This document shows positions 59,682 to 64,000 of a stretch of 64,000 nt of DNA, piece after piece. The stretch is from Anaerolineae bacterium (GTDB lineage Bacteria; Chloroflexota; Anaerolineae; Aggregatilineales; Aggregatilineaceae). A program made the position numbers and the translations under genes. The notes beneath the pieces are model-generated. The model saw only the letters and a program-made list of their open reading frames with translations, was not told the origin of the DNA and did no database searches. How positions within the stretch are numbered: position 1 is the stretch's first letter; every line of letters starts with the position of its first letter. The stretch is taken from positions 67,387 to 131,386 of the forward strand of contig JAOSJP010000038.1 of the NCBI GenBank assembly GCA_027494015.1. Direction: 5' to 3'.

Positions 59682-61970
59682 ATGAATGAGCGACGCCTTC
59701 TCCCCTTTCAGGGCTGGCGACTGATCCTGTTTCAGGCGATTGTCGTCTTCTCGCTGATGATCCTGATTATCCGCACGGGCGAGCTTCAGTTCCTGCGCGG
59801 CGATCAGTTCGAAGAGGACGCCCAGGAGAACCGCCTGCAAATTGCGCTGCAACCCGCGCCGCGCGGCGCGATCCTCGACCGCAACGGGATTCCCCTGGCC
59901 AAGAACGACCCGGCCTACAACATCGCCATCACCCCGGCAGAGCTGCCCGATGACCCGGCGGCGGTGCTGGCCGTGTACAACCGCGTCTCGGCGCTGGTGG
60001 ACGTGCCCGCCACGCGCAGCATGGCCGATGCGGCGGGGCGCTCCGACGAGCGCAGCCTGGAAGAGATGGTGCGCGAGGGCGAGGGTATCGCGCCGTTCCG
60101 CGCCGTCGTTGTCGCGACGGACGTGCCCTACGAGGTGATGGCCCAGGTGCTGGAGCAGTCGGAATTGCTGCCAGGCGTGTCGGCGCAGGTGGCGTCGGTG
60201 CGCGAATACCCCACTGGCGCGACAACGGCGCACGTGATCGGCTACCTGGGGCCGATTGGCCCGGAAGAGGAGCTGCGACTGCGCGAGCTGGGCTATGACC
60301 CGGCCTTTGACCGCATCGGCTACGCGGGCATTGAGGCGTACTTCGAGACAGAGCTGGCCGGGATGCGCGGCACCGAGACCTGGATCGTGGACGTGGCCGG
60401 CGAGCGCCTGACGCTGGTCAATGAAGTCAAGCGCGTGCCGGGCAAGAGCGTGCAGCTTACGCTCGACCTGGCCCTGCAGGAAGCCGCCCAGGAAGCGATC
60501 ACGCGGCGGATCAACATTGTCAACGCCGAGGCGCAGCGCCTGGTCACCCAACAGGGAGTGGTCATCGCCATGGACCCGCGCAATGGCGAGGTGCTGGCGA
60601 TGGTGAGCTGGCCCACTTACGACAACGCCCGCTTTGCCCGCGCCATTGACGGCGAATACTACTTCGACCAGTTCGACGACCCGCTGCGCCCGCTGGTGAA
60701 TCACGCCATCAGCGCCCTTTACCCGCCCGGCTCGGTCTGGAAGATGATCACGGCCATCGGGGTGCTGGAAGAAGGCGTCATCGCGCCGGAGCAGTTCCTG
60801 TTTTGTCCGGGCCGGCTGGTCCTGCCGGACCAGTACGCGCCGCTCGATGTCAGCCGGGGGCAGACGTTCGTCTGCTGGCTGCGCAGCGGGCACGAGCGCG
60901 TGGACATGCTCAAGGGGATCGCGCAAAGCTGCGACGTATATTTCTACCAGATCGGCGGCGGCAATCCCGAGGTCAGCCAGGTGACGCTGCGCCCCGGCGG
61001 GCTGGGCATCTTCGACCTGTATCGCTGGGCGACGGCATTCGGCGTTGGGTCCGAGCTGGGCGTCCAGCTTCCTGGCGAGCTGGCCGGGCGTATGCCAGAG
61101 AGCCAGTGGAAGCGCCGCAACTATGGCCAGAGCTGGTCCACTGGCGACACTTACAACGCCGCCTTCGGCCAGGGTTATGTGACGATGACGCCGCTGCAGC
61201 TCATCGCCGCCATAGCAGCCCAGGCCAATGGCGGCACGCTTTACCAGCCGACCCTCGTCAAGAACCTGCAGGACTCTAATGGCAACATCCTGGAAGTGTT
61301 CGAGCCGCACGTCGCGCGCACGCTGCTCATGCCGGAGGGCGATCTGCCCGTCCTGCTGCTGCAGGAGGACATGCTCATCCAGGGCGAGAACAGCCTGGTC
61401 TGCCGCTGCGAGGAGTCCAGCACGTGGTACGACCCCGACCAGTGCAACCCGGACACGTATCGCGCCCAGTACGACCGCGACCCGAACCCCGACGACGATG
61501 TGACCGACATCGTGGAATACCGGGTGAATGTGCCCTTCGGCTACACGTTCAACGGGGATGTGTGCGACCAGTTGGAGTTTGAAAGCCTGGGCCGCGAGAG
61601 CCTGGTGCAGCGCCAGCACTCCTACTTTCCACCCTTTGCCACCGAGTGGTCTGTGGGCTGGATGCAGCGCGGGATGCGCGAAGCCGTGCTGACCGGCACG
61701 GCGTCTGTTGCCGCGCTGCCCTATGTCAACGTGGCCGGCAAGACGGGCACGGCAGAATACTGCGACGACCTGGCTTTTCCGCTGGGGCTGTGCCAGCCCG
61801 GCAACTGGCCCGCGCACGCCTGGTACGTGGGCTACGCGCCCTACGAAGCCCCTGAGATCATCGTTCAGGCCTTCGTTTATAACGGCGGCGAAGGCTCGGC
61901 AGTGGCTGCGCCGGTGGTCAACGACGTGCTCGACGCCTACTTCAAGCTCAAGTCGCAGCGTGGCAGCTAG
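59682..61970 (+). CDS. mrdA: Penicillin-binding protein 2 (elongation transpeptidase)
   Basis: 762 residues. One membrane helix (about 15-34), a dimerisation/pedestal domain (PAPRGAILDRNGIPLAKNDPAYNI), then the transpeptidase with SxxK at Ser351 (PPGSVWKMITA), the second motif SCD at 416-418 (usually S-x-N) and KTG at 687 (VAGKTGTAEY). It cross-links peptidoglycan with the MreBCD complex in side-wall growth. Between the second and third motifs, residues about 565-650 form an extra acidic, Cys-containing insertion (SLVCRCEESSTWYDPDQCNP... NGDVCDQLEF). More Cys follow the KTG motif, so disulfides outside the membrane are possible. The TAG stop is at the edge of a family A element. Confidence 0.94.
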   Translation: MNERRLLPFQGWRLILFQAIVVFSLMILIIRTGELQFLRGDQFEEDAQENRLQIALQPAPRGAILDRNGIPLAKNDPAYNIAITPAELPDDPAAVLAVYNRVSALVDVPATRSMADAAGRSDERSLEEMVREGEGIAPFRAVVVATDVPYEVMAQVLEQSELLPGVSAQVASVREYPTGATTAHVIGYLGPIGPEEELRLRELGYDPAFDRIGYAGIEAYFETELAGMRGTETWIVDVAGERLTLVNEVKRVPGKSVQLTLDLALQEAAQEAITRRINIVNAEAQRLVTQQGVVIAMDPRNGEVLAMVSWPTYDNARFARAIDGEYYFDQFDDPLRPLVNHAISALYPPGSVWKMITAIGVLEEGVIAPEQFLFCPGRLVLPDQYAPLDVSRGQTFVCWLRSGHERVDMLKGIAQSCDVYFYQIGGGNPEVSQVTLRPGGLGIFDLYRWATAFGVGSELGVQLPGELAGRMPESQWKRRNYGQSWSTGDTYNAAFGQGYVTMTPLQLIAAIAAQANGGTLYQPTLVKNLQDSNGNILEVFEPHVARTLLMPEGDLPVLLLQEDMLIQGENSLVCRCEESSTWYDPDQCNPDTYRAQYDRDPNPDDDVTDIVEYRVNVPFGYTFNGDVCDQLEFESLGRESLVQRQHSYFPPFATEWSVGWMQRGMREAVLTGTASVAALPYVNVAGKTGTAEYCDDLAFPLGLCQPGNWPAHAWYVGYAPYEAPEIIVQAFVYNGGEGSAVAAPVVNDVLDAYFKLKSQRGS

Positions 61971-62178
61971 AGCGTGTTATGAACCTGGTACCCTTGATAA
62001 GGGAGAGGGGCGCTCTGTTGACCTCACCCCCTGGCCTCGCTGCGCTCGGCCTTTCCCCCTCTCCATGCATGGAGAGGGGGAGTCGAGGCGCGCCAGCGCC
62101 GAGACGGGGGTGAGGTCAACCAGGAGCTACCCAAAACCGCTGGGGAAAGACAGGGCCGTCAGTGCATAACAGGCTCTA
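61968..62178. mobile_element. Family A MITE-like element, copy 6
   Basis: 211 bp, C-TA-GAGCGTGTTATG ... CATAACAGGCTC-TA-G. The left TA is part of the mrdA TAG stop. Apart from a few bases (acctggtacccttgataagg) it matches copies 4 and 5. The rest of the gap to 62267 shows nothing recognisable. Confidence 0.92.
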
Positions 62179-62267
62179 GGGGGCCGGACTTCTGACATCT
62201 GGCAGAGATTTCGGGAGTCTTGCACCCTGCGGATAGAAACCTGCGCACAGGCGCATCATGACTGGCC

Positions 62268-63191
62268 TTAATGAGCGGCCCGCCACGCCTCGTCAAGCAC
62301 CCGATTGACGGGCACCGCCCCGAAGAAGCGCGCCCGCTCTATCTCGTCCAGGCCCTCCGCCTGGCGCTCCAGCAGCGCGTGCGCCGCGTCCAGCAGCTCG
62401 CCGGCGAGTTCCTCCTGGCGCATGGCGTGCAGCGCCCGGTAAGCCGTCCAGTACACGCGCAACGGCTCGTCCAACCGGGCGGGGCCGCGCTCGCTGAGGT
62501 GTTGCAGAATTTCCTCGACCAGCCCGTAGGCGGCAACAGCCTGGCCCTGGGCCAGCATCACCCGCGCGACGCCCGCTGTGGACTCAATCGCCTCGGCCCG
62601 CGCGTACAACGCGCGCCAGCGCTCCACCGCCGCGCCATACGCGCCCAGGGCCGCGTCCCAGTCCTTGTGCGCCTCGTGCAGCAGGCCCAGGAAGTGCTGG
62701 GTTTGCCCTGCGCCCCAGTTGTCCACCGTCTGCGCGCTGAGCAACAGCGCCTCGTCGAGCAGCGCTGCCGCTCCCTGGAAGTCGCCTTGCTCTGCGAGCA
62801 CAGCGCCCAGGCAGGCCCGCGCGGTGATCTCGCCGCCGGATAGCTCCCACTCCTGGGCCACGCCGATGGCCGCGCGGTGATCGTCCGCTGCCGCCGCGTA
62901 GTCGCCCAGCCGCCGGCAGACGCTCCCCCGCGCGTTGCGCGCGGCGACCTCGCCGGGGCCGTGCCCCAGCCGCGCCCAGACCTCGATGGCCGCCGTCAGC
63001 ATGGGCAGTGCCCGCGCGTAGCGCCAGGCAGCAGCAGTCTGCACGCCCTGGCTGTTGGCTTTGGCCGCGACGGAGTCCAGCCGCTCGCGCGTGCTGGGAT
63101 CGTCCAGGTCGGCCAGCTCGAGCGAGACGACGAGCTTGTCCCACCAGGGGCCGGGCGCTGCTTGGGTTGGATCGTCAGGCAAGGGATTCAC
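62268..63191 (-). CDS. TPR-repeat protein
   Basis: 307 residues, no signal peptide. At least five helix-pair repeats of TPR type from about residue 50 to 270, for example AAAWRYARALPMLTAAIEVWARLG, RLGDYAAAADDHRAAIGVAQEW, EQGDFQGAAALLDEALLLSAQ and HKDWDAALGAYGAAVERWRALYARAEA. A cytosolic protein-protein scaffold is likely. It is similar to the TPR halves of large Chloroflexota regulators but lacks an ATPase or DNA-binding domain. The start codon is only 6 nt from the -35 of the divergent VOC promoter. Confidence 0.8.
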   Translation of the reverse strand: MNPLPDDPTQAAPGPWWDKLVVSLELADLDDPSTRERLDSVAAKANSQGVQTAAAWRYARALPMLTAAIEVWARLGHGPGEVAARNARGSVCRRLGDYAAAADDHRAAIGVAQEWELSGGEITARACLGAVLAEQGDFQGAAALLDEALLLSAQTVDNWGAGQTQHFLGLLHEAHKDWDAALGAYGAAVERWRALYARAEAIESTAGVARVMLAQGQAVAAYGLVEEILQHLSERGPARLDEPLRVYWTAYRALHAMRQEELAGELLDAAHALLERQAEGLDEIERARFFGAVPVNRVLDEAWRAAH

Positions 63192-63196
63192 TCCTC

Positions 63197-63225
63197 TTGA
63201 CAGCCGAGAACATCCGTTCTATGAT
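63197..63225 (+). promoter_or_regulatory. Strong promoter of the VOC gene
   Basis: Perfect TTGACA (63197-63202), 17-nt spacer, TATGAT (63220-63225). The transcript would start about 30 nt before ATG 63262. Confidence 0.78.
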
Positions 63226-63261
63226 GAGTATACCGTCCCCGTTGATCACAGGAGATTGCCC

Positions 63262-63663
63262 ATGCTCACCCCTGCCATCAGCCATATTATCCTGACCGTC
63301 TCCGATCTCGACAAGGCGCGCGCCTTCTACGGCGACCTGCTCGGCTTCGAGCTACACGAAGTCCCCACCCAATATGGCAAGCTGATGTACTTCGCGGCGG
63401 AGGGCGGCGCGTCGGTCTGGCTGATCCAGCACGCCCAGACGCCTCCCGGCGACCGTTTCAGCGAGTTCCGCGTCGGGCTGGATCACCTGGCCTTCGCCGC
63501 GCCGAACAAGGAGTTTCTCGACGCGCTGGCCGCCAAGCTGCTCGCCGCCGGAGTCAATACGAAGGGCGTCGAGCTTTTTCACGGGCGCTGGAACTACGTC
63601 GCCTTCCGCGACCCGGACAACATCCAGCTTGAGTACTGGCTCGACGAGCCGGTCGCTCCGTGA
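63262..63663 (+). CDS. VOC-family (glyoxalase/dioxygenase-fold) protein
   Basis: 133 residues from ATG 63262 with CAGGAGAT upstream. Two beta-alpha-beta-beta-beta units: AISHIILTVSDLDKARAFYGDLLGFELHEV and RVGLDHLAFAAPNKEFLDALAAKLLAAGV, ending WNYVAFRDPDNIQLEYWLDE. Likely metal ligands are His8, the His in LDHLAF and the Glu in QLEYW. The fold covers lactoylglutathione lyase, ring-cleaving dioxygenases, methylmalonyl-CoA epimerase and resistance proteins. Methylmalonyl-CoA mutase lies next door on the other strand, so epimerase was considered, but the sequence looks like a generic glyoxalase-like protein. Confidence 0.85.
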   Translation: MLTPAISHIILTVSDLDKARAFYGDLLGFELHEVPTQYGKLMYFAAEGGASVWLIQHAQTPPGDRFSEFRVGLDHLAFAAPNKEFLDALAAKLLAAGVNTKGVELFHGRWNYVAFRDPDNIQLEYWLDEPVAP

Positions 63664-63664
63664 A

Positions 63665-63700
63665 GCGCCGGGCGCAGCAGGGCGAAGCCCTGCCCGGCGC
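63665..63700. terminator. Large two-stage hairpin between convergent genes
   Basis: Outer stem gcgccgg / ccggcgc and inner stem gcagggc / gccctgc with loop gaa. It starts right after the VOC stop. No T-run follows, so it may be a rho-dependent or repeat-derived structure; another GC-rich palindromic stretch (gcgcgctctgcgcgc) follows to 63735. Confidence 0.5.
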
Positions 63701-63758
63701 GACAGTCGCGCCGACGCGCGCTCTGCGCGCGTGCGCCCGGCGCACACACACGCGCACG

Positions 63759-64000
63759 TCACAGCACAACCGGCTCGCGGTACACACCGAACACTTCGCG
63801 CAGCGCGTCCATGATCTCGCCCAGGGTTGCATAGGCGCGCGCCGCGTCCAGCAAATGCGGCATCACGTTCTCTGTGCCCTGCGCCGCTCGCCGCAAACCG
63901 TCCAACGCGCGTTCCACCGCTGCTGCGTCCCGGCTCTCGCGCAGGGCAGCCAGCCGCGCCGCCTGCCGCGCGTAGCCCTGCGGGTCCATCTCCAGCAGGG
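63759..64000 (-). CDS. Methylmalonyl-CoA mutase large subunit, C-terminal end (5' end outside window)
   Basis: The frame is open to the window edge, so this is the last 80 residues. RDAAAVERALDGLRRAAQGTENVMPHLLDAARAYATLGEIMDALREVFGVYREP is the characteristic end of the catalytic domain of acyl-CoA mutases (methylmalonyl-CoA mutase alpha type). The protein stops there, so the B12-binding domain must be a separate polypeptide, as in archaea and many Chloroflexota. The enzyme interconverts methylmalonyl-CoA and succinyl-CoA. Isobutyryl-CoA mutase-like relatives end similarly. Confidence 0.88.
   Translation of the reverse strand, partial: LLEMDPQGYARQAARLAALRESRDAAAVERALDGLRRAAQGTENVMPHLLDAARAYATLGEIMDALREVFGVYREPVVL

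Noticed and set aside
59562..61817. Minus-strand open frame of 751 codons opposite penicillin-binding protein 2
   Set aside because: Antisense shadow produced by GC-rich third codon positions; the plus strand has all transpeptidase motifs.
63262..63663. Methylmalonyl-CoA epimerase next to the mutase
   Set aside because: The fold fits, but key epimerase-like motifs are not evident and the two genes are convergent, not in one operon; kept as a generic VOC protein.
1..64000. tRNA, rRNA, riboswitches or replication origin
   Set aside because: I looked for cloverleaf ends with T-loop GGTTCRA, conserved rRNA segments and DnaA-box clusters by eye and found none; a covariance-model search was not possible.

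Overview
The window looks like chromosomal DNA of a high-GC member of the Chloroflexota, probably an Anaerolineae-type lineage known mainly from metagenomes. This is an inference from gene content and style. Surface proteins carry Thr-Pro-rich stalks. There are many orphan response regulators. Glycogen is handled by a GH57 branching enzyme, a GT5 synthase and a DUF3417-type phosphorylase. There is an mreBCD-mrdA shape cluster, and short GC-rich palindromic repeats fill almost every intergenic gap. I see no rRNA, tRNA, CRISPR array or phage genes, and no transposase gene.

Layout. 1-9.9 kb: the end of a Ser/Thr kinase, a glycosyltransferase, an EF-G-like GTPase, a large polytopic membrane protein, a PiT phosphate transporter and a PAP2-type membrane phosphatase. 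10-13.7 kb: a three-gene NatA/NatB-like ABC exporter operon. 14.2-17.7 kb: GH57 branching enzyme and glycogen synthase. 17.7-26.7 kb: a histidine kinase with a frameshifted response regulator, a membrane-anchored AAA ATPase, a frame-broken Thr-Pro-repeat lipoprotein, a CheY-like regulator and a secreted protein. 27.2-32.3 kb: four paralogous GNAT acetyltransferases, two methyltransferases and a small membrane protein. 32.4-37.4 kb: two paralogous secreted proteins, a membrane protein and a response regulator. 37.6-43.3 kb: a YbdK-type carboxylate-amine ligase, a methyltransferase and glucan phosphorylase. 43.9-54.4 kb: a histidine phosphatase, a PAP2 phosphatase, two regulators, a NERD-domain membrane protein, a UPF0316 protein, TilS and a Clp-type ATPase with a degenerate first ATPase module. 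54.4-62 kb: a DUF6883/DUF4926 pair whose first gene is broken by a repeat insertion, a phosphohexomutase, mreB, mreC, mreD and penicillin-binding protein 2. 62.2-64 kb: a TPR protein, a VOC protein and the end of methylmalonyl-CoA mutase.

The strongest signal outside the genes is the repeat system. Family A is a 211-bp MITE-like element with near-perfect terminal inverted repeats (GAGCGTGTTATG). In each of five complete copies it sits in a CTAG site with the TA duplicated. In five places (four complete copies and one truncated one) the duplicated TA is part of a gene's TAG stop codon. Family B (about 191 bp, ends GGGTGCGTGCAAAA) interrupts the DUF6883 reading frame. Both families carry the same roughly 100-bp palindromic core (TACCTCACCCCC...GGGGGTGAGGTA), which also occurs alone. 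Two further perfect palindrome families and a fifth repeat are interspersed. The window therefore shows a modular, nested, apparently non-autonomous repeat system whose mobilising enzyme is not present here.

Several well-formed sigma-A-type promoters (TTGNNN-17-TATAAT-like) and rho-independent terminators are visible and are listed. Start codons were moved inward from the longest reading frame wherever a ribosome binding site, family length or a repeat boundary decided it.
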